Under the pieces are notes generated by a model. It saw nothing but the letters and a program-made list of their open reading frames with translations, was not told where the DNA came from and ran no database searches. Shown here in pieces: positions 8,940 to 19,122 of a stretch of DNA of 64,000 nucleotides. The stretch's first letter is position 1. Each line of letters begins with the position of its first letter. This DNA is from Streptomyces sp. NBC_00554 (GTDB lineage Bacteria; Actinomycetota; Actinomycetes; Streptomycetales; Streptomycetaceae). The DNA lies in contig NZ_CP107799.1 in NCBI RefSeq assembly GCF_041431135.1, positions 3,286,001 through 3,350,000 of the forward strand, given 5' to 3'. The position numbers were made by a program, and so were the translations under genes.

Positions 8940-10100
8940 ATGAGCGGGTTCGGGGAGCGCGAGGGCCAGGGCTCCGGGCTCGGGGGGCGCCACGGCGCGG
9001 ACTCCGGGTTCGGGGAGCGCAGGAGCGAGAGCCCCTGGAGCGGTGTGCGCCCCTTCTCGATCAAGACCAAGCTCGGCGTGCTCGTCGTCGTCTCGGTCTT
9101 CATCACCACCGGTCTGTCGATCATCGCGGCGCGCACGCAGACCGAGCTGCGCTTCATCACGGTCTTCTCGATGATCGCCACACTTTTGATAACGCAGTTC
9201 GTGGCGCATTCACTCACGGCCCCGCTCGACGAGATGAACGCGGTCGCGCGATCCATCTCGCACGGCGACTACACGCGCCGCGTGCGCGACGACCGCCGGG
9301 ACGAGCTGGGCGACCTGGCCCAGACGATCAACCTGATGGCCGACGAGCTGGAGGCCCAGGACCGCCAGCGCAAGGAGCTCGTGGCGAACGTCTCCCACGA
9401 GCTCCGTACCCCCATCGCGGGGCTCCGCGCGGTCCTGGAGAACGTCGTGGACGGCGTCTCCGCCGCCGACCCCGAGACCATGCGGACCGCGCTCAAGCAG
9501 ACGGAGCGTCTGGGACGGCTCGTGGAGACGCTGCTCGACCTGTCCAGGCTGGACAACGGCGTCGTACCGCTGCGCCAGCGCCGCTTCGAGGTGTGGCCGT
9601 ACCTGTCCGGCGTCCTGAAGGAGGCCAACATGGTCTCCTCCGCGCGCGCGGGCATCGCCTCGGGCTCCGGCAGCCACACGCGCACGGACGTCCATCTGCA
9701 CCTCGACGTGTCCCCGCCCGAGCTGACCGCGCACGCGGACCCCGAGCGGATCCACCAGGTCGTCGCCAACCTCATCGACAACGCGGTCAAGCACAGCCCG
9801 CCGCACGGCCGTGTGACCGTCAAGGCCAGACGGGGCGACCACCCGGAGTCCCTCGCCCTGGAGATCCTGGACGAGGGGCCCGGCATTCCGAAGTCGGAGT
9901 GGCACCGCGTCTTCGAGCGGTTCAACCGCGGCGGGGTCCCCTCACCGCACGGCCCGGGCAGCGACGGCGGTACGGGTCTTGGCCTGGCCATCGCCCGCTG
10001 GGCGGTCGACCTGCACGGCGGCCGCATCGGAGTGGCCGAATCCCAGCGGGGCTGCCGGATCCAGGTCGTCCTTCCGGGTCTTCCATATTTGCCAAGTTGA
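8940..10100 (+). CDS. Sensor histidine kinase (HAMP, HisKA, HATPase)
   Basis: A 387-residue kinase. Residues 1-38 are polar with two similar GSGLGG/DSGFGE-type stretches. Two membrane helices follow (about 43-62 and 72-92) with almost no extracellular loop, so it probably senses a membrane or internal signal. Next are a HAMP segment, the HisKA box ANVSHELRTP with phosphoacceptor His153, and an ATPase domain with N-box (NLIDNAVKHSP), DEGPGIP and GGTGLGLAI. The ATG at 8940 has a GAGGGGG site 8 bases upstream; a GTG at 8937 is also possible. It forms an operon with the response regulator. Confidence 0.92.
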   Translation: MSGFGEREGQGSGLGGRHGADSGFGERRSESPWSGVRPFSIKTKLGVLVVVSVFITTGLSIIAARTQTELRFITVFSMIATLLITQFVAHSLTAPLDEMNAVARSISHGDYTRRVRDDRRDELGDLAQTINLMADELEAQDRQRKELVANVSHELRTPIAGLRAVLENVVDGVSAADPETMRTALKQTERLGRLVETLLDLSRLDNGVVPLRQRRFEVWPYLSGVLKEANMVSSARAGIASGSGSHTRTDVHLHLDVSPPELTAHADPERIHQVVANLIDNAVKHSPPHGRVTVKARRGDHPESLALEILDEGPGIPKSEWHRVFERFNRGGVPSPHGPGSDGGTGLGLAIARWAVDLHGGRIGVAESQRGCRIQVVLPGLPYLPS

Positions 10101-10394
10101 CGTAAAGTTCGAACCGGAGCCACAAGATCCACCGGCGCCCGTCACTGGCGGACACGTGTGATCAGGCAGAGGGCCGCGTGAGTCGTGCCGCGCCCTCGGA
10201 TCGGCGTATCCCGGCGTGCCCGTTCCAGACCGGAACCACGCTTGTTTCCCGCCATTTCCACCCCCGAAACACACTTTCCGATGTGACTTACACGACGATG
10301 GACCGGCCCGGCCTGACCTTCCCGGCCAGGGGGGCGTAGCCTTAATTCCCGCTGTCCATCACCTTGTGAGAAGCGGAAGAGGGCGGTTGCCGCC

Positions 10395-13300
10395 GTGTCG
10401 CCACAGTCCCCCAGTAACTCGAGCATCTCGACCGAAGAGCAGGCCGCCGGGAAGAACCCGGCAGCAGCGTTCGGCCCCAATGAGTGGCTCGTCGACGAGA
10501 TCTATCAGCAGTACCTCCAGGACCCGAATTCCGTAGACCGAGCCTGGTGGGACTTCTTCGCCGACTACAAGCCGGGCGCCGCTGTCGCCTCGGCTCCGGC
10601 GGGTACTGCGGCCGCGGGGGCCGCAGCAACCACTACAGCGGCTCCGGCCGCTCCCGCAGCGCCTGCCCAGGTGGCTCCGGCCGTTCCGGCGCCCGCTCCG
10701 GCGGCTGCTCCGGCGGCTGCTCCGGCGGCTGCTCCCGTGAAGCCCGCCGCCGCTGCTCCGGCTCCGGTGAAGGCCGCTCCGGCCGCCGCCAAGCCGGCCG
10801 AAGCGAAGGCCGCGCCCGCGACCGAGGCTCCGGCCGGTCCCGAGTACGTGACGCTGCGCGGCCCCGCCGCCGCGGTCGTGAAGAACATGAACGCCTCGGT
10901 GGAGGTGCCCACGGCCACGTCCGTGCGCGCCGTCCCGGTGAAGCTGCTCTTCGACAACCGCATCGTCATCAACAACCACCTGAAGCGCGCCCGGGGCGGG
11001 AAGATCTCCTTCACCCACCTCATCGGGTACGCGATGGTGCAGGCCATCAAGGCCATGCCGTCGATGAACTACTCCTTCACGGAGAAGGACGGCAAGCCGA
11101 CCCTGGTCAAGCCGGAGCACGTCAACTTCGGTCTCGCCATCGACCTGGTGAAGCCCAACGGCGACCGCCAGCTGGTCGTCGCGGGCATCAAGAAGGCCGA
11201 GACGCTGAACTTCTTCGAGTTCTGGCAGGCCTACGAGGACATCGTCCGCCGCGCCCGTGACGGCAAGCTGACGATGGACGACTTCACCGGTGTCACGGTC
11301 TCGCTGACCAACCCCGGCGGCCTCGGCACCGTCCACTCGGTCCCGCGTCTGATGCCCGGACAGTCGGTCATCATGGGCGTCGGCTCGATGGACTACCCGG
11401 CGGAGTTCCAGGGCACCTCCCAGGACACCCTGAACAAGCTCGGCATCTCGAAGGTCATGACGCTCACGTCGACCTACGACCACCGGGTCATCCAGGGCGC
11501 CGCCTCCGGCGAGTTCCTGCGGATCGTCGCGAACCTCCTGCTCGGCGAGAGCGGCTTCTTCGACGAGGTCTTCGAGGCCCTGCGCATCCCCTACGAGCCG
11601 GTCCGCTGGCTCAAGGACATCGACGCCAGCCACGACGACGACGTCACCAAGGCCGCCCGCGTCTTCGAGCTGATCCACTCCTACCGGGTCCGCGGCCACG
11701 TCATGGCCGACACCGACCCGCTGGAGTACCGCCAGCGCAAGCACCCCGACCTGGACATCACCGAGCACGGGCTCACCCTGTGGGACCTGGAGCGCGAGTT
11801 CGCGGTCGGCGGTTTCGCGGGCAAGTCCCTGATGAAGCTGCGCGACATCCTCGGCGTGCTGCGCGACTCGTACTGCCGCACCACGGGCGTCGAGTTCATG
11901 CACATCCAGGACCCGAAGCAGCGCAAGTGGATCCAGGACCGCATCGAGCGCTCGCACTCCAAGCCGGAGCGCGAGGAGCAGCTGCGGATCCTGCGCCGGC
12001 TGAACGCGGCGGAGGCCTTCGAGACCTTCCTGCAGACGAAGTACGTCGGCCAGAAGCGCTTCTCCCTGGAGGGCGGCGAGTCGGTCATCCCGCTGCTCGA
12101 CGCCGTCCTCGACAGCGCCGCCGAGTCGCGTCTCGACGAGGTCGTCATCGGCATGGCCCACCGCGGCCGGCTGAACGTCCTGGCGAACATCGTCGGCAAG
12201 TCGTACGCGCAGATCTTCCGCGAGTTCGAGGGCAACCTCGACCCGAAGTCGATGCACGGCTCCGGCGACGTGAAGTACCACCTGGGCGCCAACGGCACCT
12301 TCACCGGTCTCGACGGCGAGCAGATCAAGGTCTCGCTTGCCGCGAACCCGTCCCACCTGGAGACGGTCGACCCGATCATCGAGGGCATCGCCCGCGCCAA
12401 GCAGGACATCATCAACAAGGGCGGCACGGACTTCACGGTCCTCCCCGTCGCCCTGCACGGTGACGCGGCCTTCGCGGGCCAGGGTGTGGTCGCCGAGACG
12501 CTCAACATGTCGCAGCTGCGCGGCTACCGCACGGGCGGCACGGTCCACATCGTCATCAACAACCAGGTCGGCTTCACCGCCGCCCCGGAGTCGTCGCGCT
12601 CCTCCATGTACGCCACCGACGTGGCCCGCATGATCGAGGCGCCGATCTTCCACGTGAACGGTGACGACCCCGAGGCCGTCGTCCGCGTCGCCCGGCTGGC
12701 CTTCGAGTTCCGCCAGGCGTTCAACAAGGACGTCGTCATCGACCTGATCTGCTACCGCCGTCGGGGCCACAACGAGTCCGACAACCCGGCGTTCACGCAG
12801 CCGCTGATGTACGACCTGATCGACAAGAAGCGCTCGGTGCGCAAGCTGTACACCGAGTCCCTCATCGGCCGCGGCGACATCACCCTGGAAGAGGCCGAGC
12901 AGGCCCTGCAGGACTTCCAGGGCCAGCTGGAGAAGGTCTTCACCGAGGTCCGCGAGGCCATCTCGCAGGCGCCCGAGGCGCATGTCCCGGAGGTGCAGCC
13001 CGAGTTCCCGGTGGCCGTGGCGACCGCGATCTCCCAGGAGGTCGTCAAGCGCATCGCCGAGTCCCAGGTGAACATCCCCGACCACGTCACCGTGCACCCG
13101 CGGCTGCTTCCGCAGCTGCAGCGCCGGGCGGCGATGATCGAGGACGACACGATCGACTGGGGCATGGGCGAGACCCTCGCCATCGGCTCGCTGCTGCTTG
13201 AGGGCACCCCGGTCCGCCTGTCGGGCCAGGACTCCCGCCGCGGCACCTTCGGCCAGCGCCACGCGGTGCTGATCGACCGCCGCACGGGCGAGGACTTCAC

Positions 13301-14201
13301 CCCGCTCCAGTACCTCGCGGACGACCAGGCGCGCTACAACGTCTACGACTCCCTGCTCTCCGAGTACGCGGTCATGGGCTTCGAGTACGGCTACTCGCTG
13401 GCCCGTCCCGAGTCCCTGGTGATGTGGGAGGCGCAGTTCGGCGACTTCGTCAACGGCGCGCAGACGGTCGTCGACGAGTACATCTCGGCGGCGGAGCAGA
13501 AGTGGGGCCAGACGTCCGGCGTCACCCTGCTGCTGCCGCACGGCTACGAGGGCCAGGGCCCGGACCACTCCTCGGCCCGCATCGAGCGCTTCCTCCAGCT
13601 GTGCGCCCAGAACAACATGACGGTCGCCCAGCCGACGCTCCCGTCGAACTACTTCCACCTCCTGCGGTGGCAGGTGCACAACCCGCACCACAAGCCGCTG
13701 GTGGTCTTCACCCCGAAGTCGATGCTGCGCCTCAAGGCCGCCGCGTCGAAGACGGAGGAGTTCACGACGGGCGGCTTCCGCCCCGTCATCGGCGACGACA
13801 CCGTCGACGCCGCCGCGGTCCGCAAGGTCGTCTTCTGCGCCGGCAAGCTCTACTACGACCTCGAGGCCGAGCGTAAGAAGCGCGGCAGCACGGACACGGC
13901 CATCATCCGCATCGAGCGCCTGTACCCCCTCGCGGGTGCCGAGCTCCAGGCGGAGATCGCCAAGTACCCGAACGCCGAGAAGTACCTGTGGGCCCAGGAA
14001 GAGCCGGCGAACCAGGGCGCCTGGCCCTTCATCGCCCTCAACCTGATCGACCACCTCGACCTCGCGGTCGGCGCGGACATCCCGCACGGCGAGCGCCTGC
14101 GCCGCATCTCACGCCCGGCCGGCTCGTCGCCTGCCGTGGGGTCGGCTAAGCGGCACCAGGCGGAGCAGGAGCAGTTGGTTCGGGAGGTGTTCGAGGCGTA
14201 G
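10395..14201 (+). CDS. kgd: Multifunctional 2-oxoglutarate dehydrogenase E1/E2-type enzyme
   Basis: A 1268-residue fusion characteristic of actinobacteria (KGD/SucA). The N-terminus carries the short E1 docking segment ([16 protein letters not shown]). An Ala/Pro-rich linker follows (about residues 60-150), then an E2-like acyltransferase core with the TYDHRVIQG motif (His363), and then a full thiamine-diphosphate E1 with the [16 protein letters not shown] and RRRGHNESD motifs. The enzyme decarboxylates 2-oxoglutarate in the TCA cycle and passes the succinyl group on within the shared pyruvate/oxoglutarate complex. It starts at a GTG. No lipoyl domain is visible, as expected for this family. 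A strong terminator follows. Confidence 0.96.
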   Translation: MSPQSPSNSSISTEEQAAGKNPAAAFGPNEWLVDEIYQQYLQDPNSVDRAWWDFFADYKPGAAVASAPAGTAAAGAAATTTAAPAAPAAPAQVAPAVPAPAPAAAPAAAPAAAPVKPAAAAPAPVKAAPAAAKPAEAKAAPATEAPAGPEYVTLRGPAAAVVKNMNASVEVPTATSVRAVPVKLLFDNRIVINNHLKRARGGKISFTHLIGYAMVQAIKAMPSMNYSFTEKDGKPTLVKPEHVNFGLAIDLVKPNGDRQLVVAGIKKAETLNFFEFWQAYEDIVRRARDGKLTMDDFTGVTVSLTNPGGLGTVHSVPRLMPGQSVIMGVGSMDYPAEFQGTSQDTLNKLGISKVMTLTSTYDHRVIQGAASGEFLRIVANLLLGESGFFDEVFEALRIPYEPVRWLKDIDASHDDDVTKAARVFELIHSYRVRGHVMADTDPLEYRQRKHPDLDITEHGLTLWDLEREFAVGGFAGKSLMKLRDILGVLRDSYCRTTGVEFMHIQDPKQRKWIQDRIERSHSKPEREEQLRILRRLNAAEAFETFLQTKYVGQKRFSLEGGESVIPLLDAVLDSAAESRLDEVVIGMAHRGRLNVLANIVGKSYAQIFREFEGNLDPKSMHGSGDVKYHLGANGTFTGLDGEQIKVSLAANPSHLETVDPIIEGIARAKQDIINKGGTDFTVLPVALHGDAAFAGQGVVAETLNMSQLRGYRTGGTVHIVINNQVGFTAAPESSRSSMYATDVARMIEAPIFHVNGDDPEAVVRVARLAFEFRQAFNKDVVIDLICYRRRGHNESDNPAFTQPLMYDLIDKKRSVRKLYTESLIGRGDITLEEAEQALQDFQGQLEKVFTEVREAISQAPEAHVPEVQPEFPVAVATAISQEVVKRIAESQVNIPDHVTVHPRLLPQLQRRAAMIEDDTIDWGMGETLAIGSLLLEGTPVRLSGQDSRRGTFGQRHAVLIDRRTGEDFTPLQYLADDQARYNVYDSLLSEYAVMGFEYGYSLARPESLVMWEAQFGDFVNGAQTVVDEYISAAEQKWGQTSGVTLLLPHGYEGQGPDHSSARIERFLQLCAQNNMTVAQPTLPSNYFHLLRWQVHNPHHKPLVVFTPKSMLRLKAAASKTEEFTTGGFRPVIGDDTVDAAAVRKVVFCAGKLYYDLEAERKKRGSTDTAIIRIERLYPLAGAELQAEIAKYPNAEKYLWAQEEPANQGAWPFIALNLIDHLDLAVGADIPHGERLRRISRPAGSSPAVGSAKRHQAEQEQLVREVFEA

Positions 14202-14221
14202 GTCTCGAAGCTCGTACGACG

Positions 14222-14261
14222 CCGGAGGCCCGGTCCCCTTCCGAGGGGGCCGGGCCTCCGG
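14222..14261. terminator. Bidirectional hairpin between kgd and fxsT
   Basis: An 18-bp stem with one mismatch (14222-14239 with 14244-14261) and a 4-base loop sits between two convergent genes. It can serve both kgd and the leftward fxs operon. Confidence 0.85.
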
Positions 14262-14278
14262 TCCGTGCGGGTGCCGGA

Positions 14279-17200
14279 TCAGGTGATCTGCGGCTCGAAG
14301 TCCCAGAAGGGGCGGTTGCGGGAGCGGGCCGAGATGGTGTGGACGTGCTGCTTGCCCAGGGTCGTGTCGAGGTCCGACAGAGCCTCCTGCTCGACCTTCT
14401 CCGCCTGTCGGCGGTCCCTCAGGCCGCGGAGGTCGGCCGCGTACGCGATACGGGCGGACAGGGTCAGCGGATGGGTTCGGCCGAGCGCCTCGATGGCCCG
14501 GGTGATGGTGTCCTTGCTGAGCGATGCGGCGGACTCGGTGTCTCCGACGAGATTGCGCAGGGCCGAGGCGTTGATGGCACACCCCAGAGCCCAGGGGTGG
14601 TTCTCCCCCACCGCCTCGGTCATGTCGGCCAGCGCCTGTTCGATCATGACGTGGGCGTGCTCCCGTTCGCCCACGCTGCGCAGGATCAGGGCCTGGTTGG
14701 CACGCGCTCCGGAGACGAAGGGGTGCACGTCCAGCATCACTTCGTAGCGGGCGAGGAGTGACTCGCCGAGCTCCCGTGCCCGGTCGATGTCACCGTGCTC
14801 CCGTACGAAACAGCTCTGGGTGACGGCGAACCTCAGGGTGAGCGGGTCCGTCTCGCCCAGGACGCGCTCGCAACGCTCCAGCACGCTCGTGAGGAGCGCG
14901 CCCGCCTTCTCGCGCTCGCCGCTGCGGTACTGGCACAGAGCGAGGTTGTGCTCGGCCTCCAGCGTCTGCGGGTTGTCGGGGCCCATCACGAACTTCTGCT
15001 CGCGTACGTTCCTCGCCTGGACCGATTCGGCCTCCGCGTAGCGGCCGAGGAGACGTAGATCGGTCGCGTAGGCGTACTCGGAGTAGAGCGTCCACGGGTG
15101 CCGTGCCCGCAGCAGCAGCCGCCGCTCCTCCATCGTCCGCTGGTTCCAGTCGAGGGACTCGTCGTAGCGGCCGAGCAGGCGCAGTGAGACCGCGAGGTTG
15201 TTCTGCGCGTTGAGGGTGCGCGAGTCCTGGTCTCCCAGGAGTTCCCGGTACGCCGCCAGGATCCAGCCGGACAGTTCCATGGCCTCGTCGTAGCGGGCGA
15301 GGCCGCGCAGGCTCGCGGCGAGGCCACCGGCGGCTCGCAGGTGCTCCAGGTCCTGCGGTCCGCGTTCCTCTCGGAGATGCTCCGAGGCGGCCCGCATGAT
15401 CTCCTCCGTGCTGCCGTAGTCGCCCACCGCGCGCAGCAGGTTGGCGTAGTGGTGGGTCAGCTCCCACACCCGAGGGTGGGTCTCGCCGAGCAGGGAGCGC
15501 CACGCATCCAAGGCGCGTCTGCCGAGTGCGATCCCCGACGCGTACTCGCCGGAGAAGTACATGTAGCGCAGGCAGTTGAAGACCAGCCGCTGGACGGCGG
15601 GGTCGGTGCTGTTGAGCGCGTCCGCGTATTCCAGATGCGGGACGATGTCCGCGTAGCCCTTCCACAGTTCGGGGTCCGTGGGCCTGCGTGGATCGGCGGC
15701 CGCGAGTGCGCCCCGCACCACGTCGGTGAACTCGCGCCGGTCCGCCGCAGGCATGTCGTTGCGCACGATCTGGTGCACCATGCGGTGGAGGTACAGGGCC
15801 TCTCCGGTGGCCGCCGCGTCGTCGGACGGTACTTCGTGGGACTCCAGGCGGACCACGGAGTACTGGCGCAGCTGGTTGATCGCCTTGTTCCACAGGAGCG
15901 GGTCGTTGAGCAGTCCGGCGACCTGCTCGGGCAGTTCGTCGTGCGGCATCTCCTTGAGGAGACGTACGGGGATGAAGCCGGGCGCGAAGAACGTGCACAG
16001 GCGCAGCAGGTCGACGGACTCCGGGACGGTCTCGCGGAGTTTGTTCAGCAGTATCGACCAGGCGGTCTGGAAGGCCAGTGGGAAGTCGCCGGAGACCTTG
16101 ACCACGTCCTCGTCGATGCCTCCGTCCAGGAGGGCGATGTAGTCCTGCACGGAGAGGTCGGAGTCGTTCAGCCAGCCCGCCGTCTGGTCAAGGAGCAGGG
16201 GCAGATCCTCCAGCGCCTCCGCCAGCTGGTCGGCCTCTGGCTCCGTCAGCCGGGGCGCACGGCGGCGGATGAACGCCACCGACTCGTACCTGTCGTACAC
16301 CGGCACCTCAAGGAGTCTGCTGTTGTGCTCCCCCCACTCGGGGTTGCGTGAGGTGATCAGCACATGGCCGGGGCCGGTCGGTACCAGGTCCCAGATCTGG
16401 TTCGGGTCGTCCGCACCGTCGAGTACCAGCAGCCAGCGCGCGTAGGGATCACCGCGGCGCAGCGACTCCCGCACCGCGCGCAGCCGTTCGCCGTACTCCT
16501 GGCCCGTGGACAGGCCCAGCCTCGGGGCGAGTTCGGCGAGATGACGTCGGTAGGTGACCCGGCTCTCGGCGTTGACCCACCACACCACGTCGTACTCGGG
16601 CCCGAAGCGGTACACGTACTCCGCGGCGAGCTGGGTCTTGCCGACCCCCGACATGCCGTGCATGGTGACCACACCGGCGCCCGGATCGGCGCCCGTCAGC
16701 AGGTGGTAGGCCTCGTTGAGCAGCGACTCACGGCCGGTGAAGCGGGTGTTGCGGCGCGGCACCCCGCCCCACACCTCGGGCATGGCCGCCGGGAAGCGCG
16801 TCCCTCGACGGAGGTCCTCCGCGGACTGCGGCAGCGGATCACCGGGCAGGTCGAGCCGCTCCAGGAGACGCCGCTCGGCCTCGTCCGCGCCCATGTTGGT
16901 CAGATTGACGGCGGCGAGCACCGCGGTGGCCGTGGGCACGGCGGCCGTGGTGACCGAGACGGCCGCGAAGCGGGACACGTCGGGCGCGACCACCTCGCGC
17001 AGCGCGGCGTTCCACTCCTCGTGGGTGCGCGGGCCGAGTCGGAAGTACCACTCGCTGACGACGACCAGGATCCGGCCCTCGGCGTCCTTCAGGTCCCGCA
17101 GCAGGTCCACGAGGGGAGTCTCGGCAGGGGAATCCCACCGCGCGTACACGACATGGTGGCCGCGGCGCTGCAGACGGTCCCCCATCCATGCCGCCCAGGG

Positions 17201-17287
17201 CCGGTTGAAGCCCGCGAAACTGATCGTAACGGTCTGCTTCGCGGCCCCCCTTTCGGCTGGCCCGACCGGCTTTCGAGCTCCAGACAT
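14279..17287 (-). CDS. fxsT: FxsT: TIR-like, NB-ARC ATPase, TPR protein of the Fxs system
   Basis: A 1002-residue STAND-type protein. Residues ~18-145 form a TIR-like flavodoxin fold (TVTISFAGFN at the start, ILVVVSEWYF in the middle, then EEWNAAL). The NB-ARC ATPase follows, with Walker A GMSGVGKT (211-218) and Walker B WLLVLDGADD (285-294). The rest is a long tetratricopeptide array with repeated LGxxHPxT units. This matches the TPR protein that accompanies FxSxx-COOH peptides. The Met at 17287 has GGGAGG 7 bases upstream and is preferred over one six codons earlier. It is the last gene of the leftward cassette, 149 bases after the hydroxylase gene. Such architecture usually senses a ligand and oligomerises; here the modified peptide is a candidate trigger. 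Confidence 0.88.
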   Translation of the reverse strand: MSGARKPVGPAERGAAKQTVTISFAGFNRPWAAWMGDRLQRRGHHVVYARWDSPAETPLVDLLRDLKDAEGRILVVVSEWYFRLGPRTHEEWNAALREVVAPDVSRFAAVSVTTAAVPTATAVLAAVNLTNMGADEAERRLLERLDLPGDPLPQSAEDLRRGTRFPAAMPEVWGGVPRRNTRFTGRESLLNEAYHLLTGADPGAGVVTMHGMSGVGKTQLAAEYVYRFGPEYDVVWWVNAESRVTYRRHLAELAPRLGLSTGQEYGERLRAVRESLRRGDPYARWLLVLDGADDPNQIWDLVPTGPGHVLITSRNPEWGEHNSRLLEVPVYDRYESVAFIRRRAPRLTEPEADQLAEALEDLPLLLDQTAGWLNDSDLSVQDYIALLDGGIDEDVVKVSGDFPLAFQTAWSILLNKLRETVPESVDLLRLCTFFAPGFIPVRLLKEMPHDELPEQVAGLLNDPLLWNKAINQLRQYSVVRLESHEVPSDDAAATGEALYLHRMVHQIVRNDMPAADRREFTDVVRGALAAADPRRPTDPELWKGYADIVPHLEYADALNSTDPAVQRLVFNCLRYMYFSGEYASGIALGRRALDAWRSLLGETHPRVWELTHHYANLLRAVGDYGSTEEIMRAASEHLREERGPQDLEHLRAAGGLAASLRGLARYDEAMELSGWILAAYRELLGDQDSRTLNAQNNLAVSLRLLGRYDESLDWNQRTMEERRLLLRARHPWTLYSEYAYATDLRLLGRYAEAESVQARNVREQKFVMGPDNPQTLEAEHNLALCQYRSGEREKAGALLTSVLERCERVLGETDPLTLRFAVTQSCFVREHGDIDRARELGESLLARYEVMLDVHPFVSGARANQALILRSVGEREHAHVMIEQALADMTEAVGENHPWALGCAINASALRNLVGDTESAASLSKDTITRAIEALGRTHPLTLSARIAYAADLRGLRDRRQAEKVEQEALSDLDTTLGKQHVHTISARSRNRPFWDFEPQIT

Positions 17288-17436
17288 GCAGCGGCCTCCC
17301 CGCACGTAATATCAGAACTTTAGAACTTGGGCGCGGCACCGCGATAGGTACGGACGGGCATCCGTCGCACTCGCACTCCGCGGTTCACATCTCTTCCCGC
17401 GTGCGCAACGATCTTCACCCGAATCGGCAACGGAAT

Positions 17437-19122
17437 TCACCCCGTTGGGCGAATTCGACGGCCCGCCCACAGAGCGCGTGCCGCCGCGACGTACGCCCTC
17501 GCCCGCGCCGCCTGTCCACGGGGAGGAGGGTGTTCCTCCAGCCGTTCATGCACAGCGACCATCTGATCGACGAACCGGCGTCCCCGCGCCGTCAGGTCAC
17601 CCGATCCGACGAGCGTCGGCAGCACCGCCCCGACCTGCTCCTGGTAGCGGGCGTGCAGGGTCCACGCCGACTCCCGGTGGGCCGGACGGGTGGCGGTGAG
17701 CGCGCAGCGCTGGAAGAAGTCCGCCAGCGCGAGGTGCGAGTACGCGCCCTGCAGCAGGCCGTCGTACGGGCGCGGATCCGGGCGCCATGGCGCGAAATAC
17801 CTTTGCTGCGGCCCGGCGTGATGCAGGGTCAACATGTCGCTGAGCGCGGCCAGTTTGGTGTGCTGGAGTTCATGCACGAGCGTCGCCGCGAAGGTCGCCG
17901 GGGTGGGCGGCGTACTGCTGAGCACGGCCCCGAAGGCCTCGCGACGGGTGCCGCTGCAACTTCCGCCGGCTCGGCCACCGCCGGCCGAGCCGGGAGGATC
18001 GGCCAGCGGAACCAGGCACCGCAGCAGGGCCACGACCTCCCCGACCCGCTGCTCACCGCCGAGACCCAGCGCGGCGGCGGTCCCCGACCAGGAGTGCAGC
18101 CAGCGTTTGCGTCCGGCGTCGTCGAGCGTGGTCGGGCCGCTCAGCCCGTGGTGACGCGGTCCGCCGCGCGCCGTGCGGTACGGGTCCAGGTCGTCCAGCG
18201 GCATCGGCCCGGCACCGGACAGCAGGCCGGGCAGCGCGTACGAGGGTGTCCAGGCGGGGGCCGCGGACCAGGCACCCGTCCCGCTCTCCAGACGTACGGT
18301 GATGTCCGCGGCGCCGGACTGACGCAGGGTCAGGCACCCCCGGCGGTGGACGACGTCGACCGGGACGTCCCCGGGTGCGGCGGTACGCAGCACGCCGAGT
18401 GAGGGCAGGACGAGCACTCCGTCCCGGGCCGACAACCGCACGGCGTACGAAATCCCGGCGCGCGCGGCTGCCACCGCGGCGAGCGCGCTGAAGTGGGCCA
18501 GGTCGTGTGCCAGTTCGCGTGTCCCCTCCGCGGTGGGCGGGCCGGCCGCCGCGCCGAGTTCGCGCAGACATCGCCGGGCCCATGGTCCGACCAGGGGGTG
18601 GAGGAGGCGGGCGCGAGCCGGCGAGAGAGGGGCGTGCGGGGGGATGTATCCGGATGGGGTGGTCGCCGGGTTTGGTGTCGGGCCGGTGGCTGCGGCTGTG
18701 GCCGCCGGGTCCGGTATCGGGCCGTCGGCTGGGGCTGCCGCCGCCGGTTTCGCTGTCGGGCCTGCCGTCGTGTCTATGACCGAGTCCCTGGCCGTGTCTC
18801 TGGCCGCGTCTCTGGCCGAGGCGGACGCCGGATCCGCTGCCAGGTCCCCGGGGAAGGCGGACCCCCGGTCCGCTGCCGCGCCGCCCCCCGCAGGCGCCAC
18901 CCGGTCCGCCTCGGCCAGCAGCGCCCAGTCATCCCGTACCCGCGCCCGTGCGTCGGCGGAGCACACCCTCGCGTCGGCACCCTCCGCCGCGTCGAGCACC
19001 GCCCGCAGCATCACCAGCCGTCGGGTGTCCTGGTCGCGCACCAGGAGCGCGAGAGTATCGGGGCCGCCCTCGGTGCGGCCGAGTTCGGCCAAGGCGCGGT
19101 CCGGGACCGGCGAAAGTGTCAC
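17437..19122 (-). CDS. HExxH-motif putative peptide beta-hydroxylase
   Basis: A 561-residue protein. The HELQH motif (417-421) lies in a helix and is followed by a conserved-looking YFAPWRPDPRPYDG...AYSHLA segment that may supply the third metal ligand. This arrangement matches the HEXXH proteins encoded next to FxsB enzymes, which are proposed to be 2-oxoglutarate-dependent peptide beta-hydroxylases. Residues ~75-165 are a low-complexity Ala/Pro/Asp insert. The GTG start at 19122 overlaps the fxsB stop (GTGA), so synthesis of both enzymes is coupled. I infer that it hydroxylates the FxsA peptide after or alongside cyclophane formation. Confidence 0.82.
   Translation of the reverse strand: MTLSPVPDRALAELGRTEGGPDTLALLVRDQDTRRLVMLRAVLDAAEGADARVCSADARARVRDDWALLAEADRVAPAGGGAAADRGSAFPGDLAADPASASARDAARDTARDSVIDTTAGPTAKPAAAAPADGPIPDPAATAAATGPTPNPATTPSGYIPPHAPLSPARARLLHPLVGPWARRCLRELGAAAGPPTAEGTRELAHDLAHFSALAAVAAARAGISYAVRLSARDGVLVLPSLGVLRTAAPGDVPVDVVHRRGCLTLRQSGAADITVRLESGTGAWSAAPAWTPSYALPGLLSGAGPMPLDDLDPYRTARGGPRHHGLSGPTTLDDAGRKRWLHSWSGTAAALGLGGEQRVGEVVALLRCLVPLADPPGSAGGGRAGGSCSGTRREAFGAVLSSTPPTPATFAATLVHELQHTKLAALSDMLTLHHAGPQQRYFAPWRPDPRPYDGLLQGAYSHLALADFFQRCALTATRPAHRESAWTLHARYQEQVGAVLPTLVGSGDLTARGRRFVDQMVAVHERLEEHPPPRGQAARARAYVAAARALWAGRRIRPTG

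Noticed and set aside
10590..10830. Repetitive GCTCCGGCGG units within kgd
   Set aside because: Codes for the Ala/Pro-rich linker of KGD proteins; not a CRISPR array or mobile repeat.
10359..14087. Very long open frame on the minus strand opposite kgd (1242 codons)
   Set aside because: Arg/Val/Asp/Leu-biased composition of a frame mirrored from high-GC coding DNA; no family motif, and the plus strand encodes a fully recognisable enzyme.
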